46,428 nt of DNA from Halomonas heilongjiangensis (lineage in GTDB: Bacteria; Pseudomonadota; Gammaproteobacteria; Pseudomonadales; Halomonadaceae), in assembly GCF_002879645.1 (NCBI RefSeq), contig NZ_PNRE01000093.1, positions 1 to 46,428 on the forward strand, written 5' to 3'. The first letter of the stretch is position 1; each line of letters starts with the position of its first letter. Below are positions 25,169-33,360 of the stretch, one piece after another. Position numbers and translations under genes: made by a program. The notes under the pieces are model-generated. The model saw only the letters and a list, made by a program, of their open reading frames with translations. It was not told the DNA's origin and did no database searches.

Positions 25169-25834
25169 TCAATCGATGACGCGCGTGGCCACCTCCAGCC
25201 CGCCGGTGAGCGTGAAGCGAAGCTCGACGCCCCGGGGCAGCGGCCCCACGCCGGCCGGGGTGCCGGTCAGCACCACGTCGCCCGGCTGCAGGGTGAAATG
25301 GCGGCTCATCTCCGCCACCAGGGTCGCCACCGGGAACAGCATGTCGGAGCCCTCACCGTGCTGCCGCTGTTCCCCGTCGATCTCCAGGGTGAACGTCAGG
25401 GCGCTCCAGTTGGGCACCTGGGTGAGCGGCAGGAAGGCCGATAGCGGGCAGGCGCCGTCGAAGGCCTTGGCGATTTCCCAGGGATGGCCCTTCTCCTTGA
25501 GGCGGGTCTGGATATCACGCAGCGTCAGGTCCAGCGCCAGCCCGATGCCGACCACTGCCCGTTCGGCCTCGTCAGCGGTGGCGTGGGACAGCTCCTCGCC
25601 GATCAGCAGCGCCAACTCCGTCTCGTAGTGCACTTCGCCCCGAGAGAAGGGCGCATCCAACGGCTCCTCGAGGGCCACGGCGCTGGTTGCCGGCTTGATG
25701 AACAGCAGGGGCTCGCTGGGCACCGGGTTGTCCAGCTCCCTGGCGTGATCGGCATAGTTGCGGCCAACACAGACGATCTTGCCGAGCGCATGGGGAAACT
25801 CCTGGCCATCGGTGAAACGTGGAACAAAGCGCAT
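25169..25834 (-). CDS. Fumarylacetoacetate hydrolase family protein (YcgM-like)
   Basis: This 221-residue protein matches the short FAH-family hydrolases/decarboxylases of the YcgM type, which act on 2-oxo acids such as acylpyruvates or oxaloacetate. It begins with KIVCVGRNYADHARELDN and has the divalent-metal site around EVHYETELALLIG, plus LTLRDIQTRLKEKGHPWEIAKAFD (segments LTLRDIQTRLKEKG and AKAFDGACPLS). GDVVLTGTPAGVGPL follows near the end. The Met at 25834 was chosen because it begins the family domain and has AAGGAGAAG upstream; a longer Arg-rich extension to 25918 was rejected. The exact substrate is unknown. ectD lies upstream on the same strand, 105 bases away. Confidence 0.88.
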   Translation of the reverse strand: MRFVPRFTDGQEFPHALGKIVCVGRNYADHARELDNPVPSEPLLFIKPATSAVALEEPLDAPFSRGEVHYETELALLIGEELSHATADEAERAVVGIGLALDLTLRDIQTRLKEKGHPWEIAKAFDGACPLSAFLPLTQVPNWSALTFTLEIDGEQRQHGEGSDMLFPVATLVAEMSRHFTLQPGDVVLTGTPAGVGPLPRGVELRFTLTGGLEVATRVID

Positions 25835-25939
25835 GGCGGGTCTTCTCCTTCTCATGATGCGTGCCGCTTCTCGACGACAGGCATCACAGTCTACCCCACC
25901 TGCGGCGCGGGTCCACACTCCGGAGCCGGGCGGGTCGCC

Positions 25940-26926
25940 TCAGGCCCGTGGCGACCACTCCTCGTCCGGTGCGTGGGCCAGGAAGCCCGGCCGCCGCCGG
26001 CGTGCCGCAAAGGGCTCCACACACCGATTATCGCGACGATTGTAGACGAAGAAGACGTTGCTGCGCGGATCCGGCGACATGTTGGCGTTGGAGCCGTGCA
26101 GGGTGTTGCAGTCGAACAGCAGCAGCCCGCCGCCGGCCCCGGTGGGCGCCTCGATGCCGTGGCGCTCGATCAGCCGGGTCAGCACCTCGCGGCTCGGCAC
26201 GCCGATCTCCTGGGTCTTCAGCGACTGCTTGTGGTGGTCGTCCGGCGTCGCGCCGAGGCAGGGCACGAAGACCCGGTGCGAGCCCGGGATCAGCATCAGC
26301 GGCCCGTTGAAGTGGTGGTTGTCGGTGAGCACGATGGAGGCGCTCACCGCATGCATGGCCGGCATGCCGTCCTCGGCGTGCCAGGTCTCGAAGTCCGAGT
26401 GCCAGTTGAAGCCCTTGCCCTCGAAGCCGGGCTTGTAGTTGATCCGCGACTGGTGCACATAGGCGTCGCCGCCGAGGATCTGGCGGGCGCGCCCCATCAG
26501 TCGCTCGTCGTGGGCCAGGCGCGAGAACAGCCGGGAGAGGATGTGCACCGCGAACAGCGAACGGATCTCCTTGCCCTGGGGCTCGGTAATGCTGAAGTCG
26601 CGGCCACGAAAGTCCTCGCGGGCCAGCAGCGCCTTCAGCTCCCGACGCAGCTCGGAGAGCTCGTCGCCGCTGATGAAGCCGGGCTCGAACAGGAAGCCCT
26701 GGCGCTCGAACGCGTCGAGCTGCGCCTGGCTCAGGGGACCGTCCTCGGCACGCCCCTTGACCACCGGCTCGCGGCGGCTGAGCCAGGGCATGTCCAGTGG
26801 CTCGGCGAGCCGGGTGGGATAGGGATCCTGGCCATGGCGTGGTGCGCCCTTCACCCGGCTGATGGGCTCGGGAGCGTCGCCGATGGTATGGAAGAGGGTC
26901 TGGTTGGACGATGTCTGCACTGACAT
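25940..26926 (-). CDS. ectD: Ectoine hydroxylase
   Basis: This 328-residue Fe(II)/2-oxoglutarate dioxygenase turns ectoine into 5-hydroxyectoine, a compatible solute against salt and heat stress. The iron triad is present as His176 and Asp178 in NWHSDFETWHAEDG and His277 in TLHGSN, and Arg288 is in place to bind 2-oxoglutarate. The FNWHSDFETWH signature is diagnostic of EctD. The start has an ideal AGGAGGTGA seven bases upstream; a 54-codon upstream extension through the leader was rejected. It stands alone, as in several Halomonas species where ectABC is elsewhere. The 160-base leader contains three stem-loops and is preceded by a tRNA terminator. Confidence 0.97.
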   Translation of the reverse strand: MSVQTSSNQTLFHTIGDAPEPISRVKGAPRHGQDPYPTRLAEPLDMPWLSRREPVVKGRAEDGPLSQAQLDAFERQGFLFEPGFISGDELSELRRELKALLAREDFRGRDFSITEPQGKEIRSLFAVHILSRLFSRLAHDERLMGRARQILGGDAYVHQSRINYKPGFEGKGFNWHSDFETWHAEDGMPAMHAVSASIVLTDNHHFNGPLMLIPGSHRVFVPCLGATPDDHHKQSLKTQEIGVPSREVLTRLIERHGIEAPTGAGGGLLLFDCNTLHGSNANMSPDPRSNVFFVYNRRDNRCVEPFAARRRRPGFLAHAPDEEWSPRA

Positions 26927-26977
26927 CTGAATCACCTCCTGTGAATCCGTGATCAGTCTCAGTTCGAACTCGTTGTG

Positions 26978-27082
26978 ACGGCGTAACCGCCGTGGCGACC
27001 CCGACAGGGGTCTGCGTGAAGTGAGGTGGTGGTACCCGGCAGGGGTTTCAAGGCCGGCGACGACTCCCGGTGGAGAGCCGGG
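26978..27082 (-). promoter_or_regulatory. Stem-loop-rich leader of ectD
   Basis: Between the tRNA terminator and ectD three short hairpins occur: CCCGG/CCGGG (27066-27070 with 27078-27082), GACCCC/GGGGTC with a 4-base loop (26997-27002 with 27007-27012), and ACGGCG/CGCCGT with a 4-base loop (26978-26983 with 26988-26993). The last two are back to back, only three bases apart, and about 50-90 bases before the start codon. No clear -10/-35 pair was found. An osmotic or thermal RNA switch is possible but unproven. Confidence 0.35.
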
Positions 27083-27095
27083 GGACAAAGACGCA

Positions 27096-27119
27096 AAAAC
27101 CGCCTCGATGGGCGGTTTT
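27096..27119 (-). terminator. Rho-independent terminator of the tRNA cluster
   Basis: A 9-bp stem (27096-27104 with 27111-27119) is followed on the minus strand by a run of five T. It lies about 40 bases after the CCA end of tRNA-Thr. Its AAAA arm also gives a T-run on the plus strand, so it may act in both directions. Confidence 0.8.
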
Positions 27120-27156
27120 CATATACTGCAACTCGTTGCTTGTCCCGACGTCTTGA

Positions 27157-27232
<76 letters not shown>

Positions 27233-27276
27233 TCGGGACCGACGCGCACGAATGCAGGATCGGAAAAGGGTTGGCG

Positions 27277-27351
27277 TGGCTGGGGTACCAGGATTCGAAC
27301 CTGGGAATGCCGATACCAAAAACCGGTGCCTTACCACTTGGCGATACCCCA
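27277..27351 (-). tRNA. tRNA-Gln (anticodon TTG)
   Basis: The 75-base cloverleaf has acceptor TGGGGTA/TACCCCA with discriminator G, anticodon loop TTTTGGT, T-arm AGGTTCGAATCCT and an encoded CCA. The middle gene of the Phe-Gln-Thr cluster. Confidence 0.95.
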
Positions 27352-27357
27352 GCAGTG

Positions 27358-27433
27358 TGGTGGCCAGAGACGGAATCGAACCGCCGACACGGGGATTTTC
27401 AATCCCCTGCTCTACCGACTGAGCTATCTGGCC
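27358..27433 (-). tRNA. tRNA-Phe (anticodon GAA)
   Basis: The 76-base cloverleaf has acceptor GGCCAGA/TCTGGCC, anticodon stem GGGGA/TCCCC with loop TTGAAAA, T-arm CGGTTCGATTCCG and an encoded CCA. It is the first gene of the cluster, about 10 bases from the predicted transcription start, and only six bases separate it from tRNA-Gln. Confidence 0.96.
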
Positions 27434-27449
27434 GCTGCCAACGGGGCGT

Positions 27450-27478
27450 ATTAAACCCCAAGGGGCCGTTTTCGTCAA
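27450..27478 (-). promoter_or_regulatory. Sigma-70 promoter of the tRNA cluster
   Basis: On the minus strand TTGACG (27473-27478) and TTTAAT (27450-27455) are separated by exactly 17 bases. The discriminator that follows is GC-rich (ACGCCCC), as in stable-RNA promoters under stringent control. This is the best promoter match in the window. Confidence 0.8.
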
Positions 27479-27523
27479 CCCCTTCCGTTTCAAAAAGATG
27501 GCGTACAGGACTCGGCCATTGGG

Positions 27524-27796
27524 TCACTCCCCGCGGGGCACATAGCCCTCCGCCTGGTCGGTCTCGCGGTTGTCGAGGAAGCGTTCCATCTGCTCCATCA
27601 GATACTCCCGGGAGGCCGGATCGAGCATGTTGAGGTGCTTCTCGTTGATCAGTCGGGTCTGCAATGCCTGCCACTCCTCCCAGGCCTGCTTCGACACGCT
27701 GGCCTGGATCTCCTGGCCCTTCTTGCCGGGCAGGGGGGGAAACGGCAGGGCCTCGAGCTCCTGCTGGTACTTGCGACAGAACACGGTCTGGCTCAT
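27524..27796 (-). CDS. yggX: YggX-family Fe(II)-trafficking/oxidative damage protection protein
   Basis: This 90-residue cytosolic protein matches YggX along its full length: the N-terminal MSQTVFCRKYQQELEALPFP with the conserved Cys7, PPLPGKKGQEI, WEEWQALQTRLINEKHLNML and an acidic C-terminus. The family protects Fe-S clusters from oxidants and is proposed to handle labile iron. It follows mutY, the product of which carries a 4Fe-4S cluster, in the same order as in enterobacteria and pseudomonads. The start has GAGGAG seven bases upstream. Confidence 0.95.
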   Translation of the reverse strand: MSQTVFCRKYQQELEALPFPPLPGKKGQEIQASVSKQAWEEWQALQTRLINEKHLNMLDPASREYLMEQMERFLDNRETDQAEGYVPRGE

Positions 27797-27838
27797 CGGG
27801 CGTTCTCCTCGGGGTGGGGGCGTAAGACAGGGGGGTGG

Positions 27839-28927
27839 TCAGGGGCCGGTGAGCGGCGTAAGCGCAAAGGGCGCAAGCGACGTCAGCAGCGACTTCACCG
27901 GGGCCGCCAGTCCGATGCTGTCCGGCTCCCGGGGATCGTACCAGCGACGGGCCTCACCCACCGAATCGAGGACGCCGATCCGCGCCGGCTGCGGGGTGAT
28001 CTCCAGGCGAAAGTGGCTGAAGACATGGGTAAAGGGCGTCCAGCCGGGCTCGAGTTCGGCAGCGGGGGCATGGGCATCGAGCCAGGCCCGCAGGGAGGCG
28101 TCATCGTCGAACTGGGGCAGGCTCCAGAGCCCGCCCCACAGGCCGCTGGAGGGGCGCTGCTCGAGCAGTACCCGGTCCCGTTCATCGCGCAGCAGCAGCA
28201 TGAGGGTGGTCCGTGTGGGCAGCGCCCTCTTCGGTTTCGACTCGGGGAAGCGCCGCTCCTCGCCCCGGGCGCGGGCCACGCAGACATCATCGAAGGGGCA
28301 GCGCTCGCAGTCGGGACGACCACGGCGACAGAGGGTCGCCCCCAGGTCCATCATCGCCTGGGTATAGTCGGCGAGCCGCGCGTGCGGGGTGTAGTACTCG
28401 GCCAGGGCCCAGAGGCGGCGCTCCACCGCCGGGCGGCCCGGCCAGCCCGCCACCGCATGCAGCCGGGTCAGGCTGCGCTTGACGTTGCCATCGAGGATCA
28501 CCGCCCGCCGGCCACTGCTCTGGCTGATGATGGCACCGGCCGTGGAGTGGCCGATGCCGGGCAGGGCGGCCAGCGCCTCGAGCTCCAGCGGCAGCTCGCC
28601 ACCATGCGCCTCCATCACTAGCCGGGCGGCCTTGTGCAGGTTGCGGCCGCGGGCATAGTAGCCGAGCCCCGTCCACAGGTGCAGCACCTCGTCCTGCTCG
28701 GCCGCGGCCAGCGAGGCGATGTCGGGGAAGCGCGCCATGAAGCGTTCGAAATAGGGGATCACCGTGGTGACCTGGGTCTGCTGCAGCATGATCTCCGAGA
28801 CCCAGACCCGGTAGGGCGTCCGCTGCTGCTGCCAGGGCAGGTCATGGCGGCCGTGGTCGTCGAACCAGGTCAGCAGGCGCTGCTGGAAGACGTCAGCCGG
28901 CAGCACGGGCGTCGGCATCTCCTTCAT
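27839..28927 (-). CDS. mutY: Adenine DNA glycosylase MutY
   Basis: This 362-residue enzyme removes adenine mispaired with 8-oxoguanine. The catalytic Glu45 (in VSEIMLQQTQ) and Asp146 (in ILDGNVKR) are present, as is the helix-hairpin-helix LPGIGHSTAGAI. The 4Fe-4S loop has Cys200, 207, 210 and 216 with C-X6-C-X2-C-X5-C spacing, and a C-terminal NUDIX-like domain for 8-oxoG recognition spans about 230-360. ATG at 28927 with AAGGAA upstream begins close to the expected N-terminus; a much longer frame upstream was ignored. It lies between asmA and yggX, but an intrinsic terminator stands just upstream, separating it from asmA. Confidence 0.96.
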   Translation of the reverse strand: MKEMPTPVLPADVFQQRLLTWFDDHGRHDLPWQQQRTPYRVWVSEIMLQQTQVTTVIPYFERFMARFPDIASLAAAEQDEVLHLWTGLGYYARGRNLHKAARLVMEAHGGELPLELEALAALPGIGHSTAGAIISQSSGRRAVILDGNVKRSLTRLHAVAGWPGRPAVERRLWALAEYYTPHARLADYTQAMMDLGATLCRRGRPDCERCPFDDVCVARARGEERRFPESKPKRALPTRTTLMLLLRDERDRVLLEQRPSSGLWGGLWSLPQFDDDASLRAWLDAHAPAAELEPGWTPFTHVFSHFRLEITPQPARIGVLDSVGEARRWYDPREPDSIGLAAPVKSLLTSLAPFALTPLTGP

Positions 28928-28960
28928 GGCGATTCCTTGCAGGAAAAGAAACGGCAGGCG

Positions 28961-28988
28961 AAAAAAAGCGCCGACTCGGGGTCGGCGC
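28961..28988 (-). terminator. Intrinsic terminator between asmA and mutY
   Basis: On the minus strand GCGCCGAC/GTCGGCGC (8-bp stem, 5-base loop, 28968-28988) is followed directly by seven T (28961-28967). This is a textbook Rho-independent terminator, 22 bases after the asmA stop and 33 bases before the mutY start. Confidence 0.9.
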
Positions 28989-29009
28989 AGGGACTGGCTT
29001 GCTTGATGC

Positions 29010-31367
29010 TCAATTGAGCAGACCACGCAGCGCGTCACGAAGTTCCTCGCCCGAGCCCTCGCCGAGGCGCTCATCGAGGCGTTCGATGGCGCCCTCGAGT
29101 CGCCGCTCGACCTCCTCGCCGGCACGGCGGGTGGCCTCGTCGCGCAGCAGCTCGGCCACCGCGCCCTGGAAGGCCTCGCGGTCGAAGCGGCACCAGTCGC
29201 TGCTGTCCTCGCCCAGGCTGCCCTCGCAGCGCACCGGGAAGGGCACTCGCTCCAGTCGCGGATTGACGTTGCACGCCGCATCGGCGGTGTCGACGAAACG
29301 TGCCGCGGCCCGCAGGTCGAAGCGCTCGTTGACCAGATCGAGCTGGCCCTCGCCACCCAGCTCGATGCCGGGGATGGTGACCCGCAGGTCATCGCTGTGG
29401 AGGGTACCGTCGCGGAGTTCGAAGGTGGCCTCGGCACGGTCGAAGCGGGTATCCGGATGCCAGTCGCGAGTGCTCTCCTCGCCTTCCAGGGTGGCTACCG
29501 CCATGCACAGCTCGCGGGAGACGTTGACCTCGAGGATCGCGCCCTCCTCGATACGCGCGGCGAGGGGGCCGTTGAGGCGGCGCTGCAGTTCCGGCCAGGT
29601 ATTGCCGCGGGAGGTCAGCTCCCCTTCACCACTGAACCGCCCGCGCAGCGGTGCCGGCTCCTCGCCGAGCGCCTCGAGCAGGGAGTCGATGCGCACCCGG
29701 GAGAATCGTGGCGCCAGTGCCCAGCTCAGCGGTTCGTCACGAACCCCGAGCTCGCCGCTGGCCGCCAGGTTGCCGTCGTAGAAGGCCGAGTCGAACGAGA
29801 CCAGACGCACTCGACCGTCGCTGCCGGTGAGCGCGAGGTTCACGTCACTGAAGTCGAGCCCCATCAGGCGCAGCTCCCCGAGACTGAGCTTGCCATCGAG
29901 GTCGAGCGCCGCCAGCCACTCGGCCGGCACCAGGGTGCCGGGCTCGTCGGCATGGGCCCGTTGGATGCCCGGCACGCCTCGCAGCGAAGCACTCTCGGCC
30001 GCCGGCTCCGCCGGCGGCAGGTAGGCGTCCAGATCCAGGCTGTCGCCCTGCAGGTCGAAATCGAGCAGACGACCATCGAACCCGGCCGCCAAATGCCCGG
30101 TCAAGGTGCTGTCGTCCAGCACCAGGGTCAGCCCGGTCAGCTCGAGTCGCTCCAGGTCACCCTGCAGGGGACTGGTCAGGCCCACGTCGGAGAGCGCCGA
30201 GTCGCTGGCCATCGTCGGCATCATGTCCAGCCGGGCGAGCCAGGGACGCAACGACAGCGGTGCCAGGCTCAGCTGGCCGCTATAGGAGGGGGCATCGAGC
30301 AGCTGGCTCAGGTTCAGGCTGCCGCTGAGTCGCAGGCCGTCCTCACCGGTCAGCTCCAGCTCTCGCAGTTGGGCGGTCTGCTCGGCCAGGTCGGCCTCCA
30401 GCTTGAAGTCCAGCGACAGCGGCAGGCGCTTCTCGCCGAGGCTCGGATGCAGCAGGCTGGCATCGAGCCGGCCCTCGTCCAGGCGCAGCCGCCGGCCCTC
30501 CACGTCGGCCACCAGCTCACGACTCTGCAGGTTGGCCTGCTGCTCCCCCTCGATACCGGCCAGTCGGCTGGTGGTGTTGAGGGTCAGGTCCTCCAGCACA
30601 TAGCGCCCGTCGGCCAGACCCAGGCTGATCCTGCTCTCGAGGGAGACGTCGCTGGCCAATCGAGCCGGGCGCTCCCTCTCCCGCCAGTTCAGGGCGTCGT
30701 GAGCGGCGAGTCGGAAGGTCGTCCTGAGAGAGAAGGGCCGGTTGGGGTTGACGTTGCTGCCGGTGACGTTGAGCCCCTCGAACAGCACCTCCTGGCCGGC
30801 CTGGAGATCGCGGAAGCGGACCTCACCCTCGCGTAGCTGCACGCTGGCAATGTTCAGGGCCACGTCCAGGTTGCTACCGCCATCGGTGCTGTCGGGGGCG
30901 GGACCGGCGCTGGCCGGCGCCAGTGCTCCTTCGGCGGCTTCGCGACGCTCGGCGAGGCGCTCGAGCAGCACCTCCCAGTTGCCGCGTCCCGCCTCGTCGC
31001 GCTCCAGGTTGAGCCGTAGGCCGTCGAGCATCAGGCCATCGATGGCGATCTCGCCGCGCAGCAGGGGGGCGAAGGAGAGGCTCACCTCGGCACGACGGAA
31101 GGCGGCGAAGGAGTCCTCCTCCGCGGTCTCCTGATCGGGCAGCCAGGCCTCGGCCTTCTCGACGCTCACCCCGAGCCGCGGGTAGAAGGACCAGGTCAGC
31201 GGTCCTTCCAGCGACAGCTCGAGGCCGCTCTGCTCGCGTACCACCTCGATCAGGCGGGGCTTGAGGTCGTCGGGGTCGAAGAAGGTGGTGACGTAGACCA
31301 CCGCCCCGACCACCACCAGGGCGAGGATGCCGATGGCCGCCAGCAAGGTGCGCAACAGCCGTTTCAT
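29010..31367 (-). CDS. asmA: AsmA-family protein
   Basis: This 785-residue protein has one N-terminal membrane anchor (about 5-27) and a long, mostly beta-rich periplasmic part. The AsmA N-terminal domain is clear: FFDPDDLKPRLIEVVREQSG, LEGPLTWSFYPRLGVSVEKAEAW (in part LTWSFYPRLGVSVEKA) and IDGLMLDGLRLNLERD. The C-terminal AsmA_2-type region follows (ILEVNVSRELCMAVATLEGE). AsmA-like proteins are repeat-beta-groove proteins proposed to carry phospholipids to, and help assemble, the outer membrane. Its start overlaps the stop of the GNAT gene (ATGA). A typical terminator ends the transcript before mutY. Confidence 0.92.
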   Translation of the reverse strand: MKRLLRTLLAAIGILALVVVGAVVYVTTFFDPDDLKPRLIEVVREQSGLELSLEGPLTWSFYPRLGVSVEKAEAWLPDQETAEEDSFAAFRRAEVSLSFAPLLRGEIAIDGLMLDGLRLNLERDEAGRGNWEVLLERLAERREAAEGALAPASAGPAPDSTDGGSNLDVALNIASVQLREGEVRFRDLQAGQEVLFEGLNVTGSNVNPNRPFSLRTTFRLAAHDALNWRERERPARLASDVSLESRISLGLADGRYVLEDLTLNTTSRLAGIEGEQQANLQSRELVADVEGRRLRLDEGRLDASLLHPSLGEKRLPLSLDFKLEADLAEQTAQLRELELTGEDGLRLSGSLNLSQLLDAPSYSGQLSLAPLSLRPWLARLDMMPTMASDSALSDVGLTSPLQGDLERLELTGLTLVLDDSTLTGHLAAGFDGRLLDFDLQGDSLDLDAYLPPAEPAAESASLRGVPGIQRAHADEPGTLVPAEWLAALDLDGKLSLGELRLMGLDFSDVNLALTGSDGRVRLVSFDSAFYDGNLAASGELGVRDEPLSWALAPRFSRVRIDSLLEALGEEPAPLRGRFSGEGELTSRGNTWPELQRRLNGPLAARIEEGAILEVNVSRELCMAVATLEGEESTRDWHPDTRFDRAEATFELRDGTLHSDDLRVTIPGIELGGEGQLDLVNERFDLRAAARFVDTADAACNVNPRLERVPFPVRCEGSLGEDSSDWCRFDREAFQGAVAELLRDEATRRAGEEVERRLEGAIERLDERLGEGSGEELRDALRGLLN

Positions 31368-31816
31368 TGCTGGTCTCCCCGTCCCGTAAGGTTCAGTTCG
31401 AAGTAGTCCCCGGCCCGGGTCAGCCGATAGCCGAGCCGGGCGAGCAGCATCTGGTCGGCCACCGGCAGCTGTGACGAGGGGGCGCGCAGCTTGCGCCCCT
31501 CGACCAGCGCCGACTCACCGACCAGCGCCAGCAGCCGCGACCCCACGCCGCGCCGGCGGGTGGTCTTGCGCACGCAGCAGTGCGACAGCCACCAGGCCTC
31601 GCCGTCGTCCTCCACCGCCACGGCGCCGATCAGGCGATCGTTGAAGCGCGCGCAGAAGAAGAAGTGGCTGGCCGCCAGGTGCTCGCGAATGAAATCGGCC
31701 ACGGGCAGCGGCAGACGCTCGGCGGGGGCATCGGCATAGATGCGGGCGAGGTCGGATCGCGCCTGGGCATCCGCTTCCCAGGTGGCCCGGTCGACGGGGT
31801 GGAGTGTCACCGGCAT
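31364..31816 (-). CDS. GNAT protein of the PanZ-like type
   Basis: This 150-residue protein has a GNAT core, with the acetyl-CoA loop TTRRRGVGSRLL and the preceding strand ARFNDRLIGAVAVEDDGEAWW. The ARFNxRLxxAVxV and VRxxTRRRGVG pattern resembles PanZ/PanM, the acetyl-CoA sensor that matures and regulates aspartate decarboxylase PanD, but no panD is nearby. The N-terminal segment is longer than in enterobacterial PanZ. Met at 31816, with GGGAG upstream, was preferred to one 13 codons earlier. It is translationally coupled to asmA and divergent from hisB. Acetyltransferase activity is uncertain. Confidence 0.75.
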   Translation of the reverse strand: MPVTLHPVDRATWEADAQARSDLARIYADAPAERLPLPVADFIREHLAASHFFFCARFNDRLIGAVAVEDDGEAWWLSHCCVRKTTRRRGVGSRLLALVGESALVEGRKLRAPSSQLPVADQMLLARLGYRLTRAGDYFELNLTGRGDQQ

Positions 31817-31898
31817 GCTTGGATCTCCCTGAGCCGGGGTGGCGAGACTCGCCACCGCTGAATTGGGCGCATTGTAGCGGATGGGGTGGGCGATTCTC

Positions 31899-31904
31899 TA
31901 TAAT
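31899..31904 (+). promoter_or_regulatory. Consensus -10 box upstream of hisB
   Basis: A perfect TATAAT lies 108 bases before the hisB start. No good -35 is found at 16-18 bases; TTGTAG at 31872-31877 is 21 bases away. It could drive the hisBHAF operon with help from an activator. No his-leader peptide with a run of His codons was found before hisB. Confidence 0.45.
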
Positions 31905-32011
31905 GGCAGGCTCGCGGCGACAGGCACAGCAGTCCCTTCGCCCATTCGCTTCTCGGCCCGGTGCCTGGCACCGGCCCAATCCGATATGCGCCCCGGCGCT
32001 GGAGACCCTAC

Positions 32012-32605
32012 ATGTCCGAGCGTATCGCCACGGTCACCCGCGACACCCGGGAGACCCAGATCACCGTCACCGTCAACCTCGACGGCGAGGGTCGCCTGAC
32101 CTGCGAGACCGGCGTGCCCTTTCTCGACCACATGCTCGACCAGGTGGCACGCCACGGCCTGATCGACCTGGAGATCGAGGCGGTCGGCGACCTGCATATC
32201 GATGACCATCACACCGTCGAGGACCTCGGCATCACCCTGGGCCAGGCCTTCGATCAGGCGATCGGCGACAAGCTCGGCATCCGTCGCTATGGTCATGCCT
32301 ATGTGCCCCTGGACGAGGCCCTGTCGCGGGTCGTGGTAGACTTCTCCGGCCGCCCGGGCCTGTTCATGGATGTGGAGTTCACCCGCGCCGCCATCGGCCG
32401 CCTCGATACCCAGCTGTTCTGGGAGTTCTTCCAGGGCTTCGTCAACCATGCCCGGGTCACCCTGCACATCGACAACCTCAAGGGCTTCAATGCCCACCAC
32501 CAGGCGGAAACCATCTTCAAGGCCTTCGGCCGCGCGCTGCGCATGGCCGTCGAGCCGGACCCGCGCATGGCCGGTCAGATGCCCTCCACCAAGGGCTGCC
32601 TCTGA
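32012..32605 (+). CDS. hisB: Imidazoleglycerol-phosphate dehydratase
   Basis: This 197-residue monofunctional HisB catalyses the sixth step of histidine synthesis, dehydrating imidazole glycerol phosphate. Both metal-binding His motifs are present: DDHHTVED and FNAHHQAE, along with FLDHMLDQ and the C-terminal STKGCL. The phosphatase domain of E. coli HisB is absent, as usual outside enterobacteria. It heads hisB-hisH-hisA-hisF; a GGAG site is about 8 bases before the start. Confidence 0.96.
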   Translation: MSERIATVTRDTRETQITVTVNLDGEGRLTCETGVPFLDHMLDQVARHGLIDLEIEAVGDLHIDDHHTVEDLGITLGQAFDQAIGDKLGIRRYGHAYVPLDEALSRVVVDFSGRPGLFMDVEFTRAAIGRLDTQLFWEFFQGFVNHARVTLHIDNLKGFNAHHQAETIFKAFGRALRMAVEPDPRMAGQMPSTKGCL

Positions 32606-32636
32606 ACCCGGCCGGCGATCACACGAGGAGCGCCCC

Positions 32637-33278
32637 ATGACCATTGCCGTCATCGACTACGGAATGGGCAACCTGCATTCCGTTGCCAAGGCACTGGAGC
32701 ACGTCACCCATGAGCACGTGATCGTGACCCGCGACGCGCGCTGCATCCGCGGTGCCACCCGACTGGTGCTGCCGGGCCAGGGGGCCATTCGCGACTGCAT
32801 GGGCGAGCTCGAGCGCACCGAGCTGCGCGGACTGGTGGAAGAGCTGCTCGCCCGGCAAGCCAAGCCGCTGCTGGGTATCTGCGTGGGTCAGCAGATGCTG
32901 CTCGATCACAGCGAGGAGAATCACGGCATCAACTGCCTGGGGTTCCTGCCCGGCGAGGTGAAACGTTTTCCTGTCGACATGCGAGACGACCGCGGGCAGC
33001 GGCTCAAGGTCCCCCACATGGGCTGGAACCTGGTGCACCAGCACCACGATCATCCGCTGTGGTCCGGGATCGACCAGGACGAGCACTTCTACTTCGTGCA
33101 CAGCTACTATGTCGAGGCGGCGGAAGACGCCACGGTGTTCGGCACCACCGACTACGGCCGGATAAGCGCCCATGTGGCCATCGGCCGCGATGCCACCTTC
33201 GCCGTGCAGTTCCACCCCGAGAAGAGCTCACGCGCCGGCCTCAAGCTGCTGGAAAACTTCGTACAATGGACGCCCTGA
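32637..33278 (+). CDS. hisH: Imidazole glycerol phosphate synthase, glutaminase subunit
   Basis: This 213-residue class I glutamine amidotransferase supplies ammonia to HisF. The triad is complete: Cys82 in GICVGQQ, His193 and Glu195 in QFHPEKS. The N-terminal [12 protein letters not shown] is diagnostic. The start has GAGGAG seven bases upstream. A gap of 82 bases with a direct repeat separates it from hisA. Confidence 0.96.
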   Translation: MTIAVIDYGMGNLHSVAKALEHVTHEHVIVTRDARCIRGATRLVLPGQGAIRDCMGELERTELRGLVEELLARQAKPLLGICVGQQMLLDHSEENHGINCLGFLPGEVKRFPVDMRDDRGQRLKVPHMGWNLVHQHHDHPLWSGIDQDEHFYFVHSYYVEAAEDATVFGTTDYGRISAHVAIGRDATFAVQFHPEKSSRAGLKLLENFVQWTP

Positions 33279-33290
33279 ACGGCGCCACAC

Positions 33291-33340
33291 CCTACAGGCG
33301 CCCGCGGCTGCGCCCCTCTTCCTGCAGGCGCCCGCGGCTG
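33291..33340. repeat. Direct repeat in the hisH-hisA gap
   Basis: CCTACAGGCGCCCGCGGCTG (33291-33310) is repeated at 33321-33340 with one change (A to G at the fourth base). The copies are 30 bases apart. The unit contains the palindromic core GGCGCC and CCGCGG. It occupies most of the gap between the hisH stop and the hisA Shine-Dalgarno and could come from a 30-base tandem duplication. Confidence 0.8.
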
Positions 33341-33360
33341 GGCCAACCGAGGACACTGAC

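Noticed and set aside
26927..27088. A 54-codon N-terminal extension of ectD
   Set aside because: It runs through the hairpin-rich leader, while an ideal AGGAGGTGA site marks the shorter start that fits EctD length.
33291..33340. CRISPR-like repeat
   Set aside because: Only two copies with a 10-base interval; no array and no cas genes in the window.
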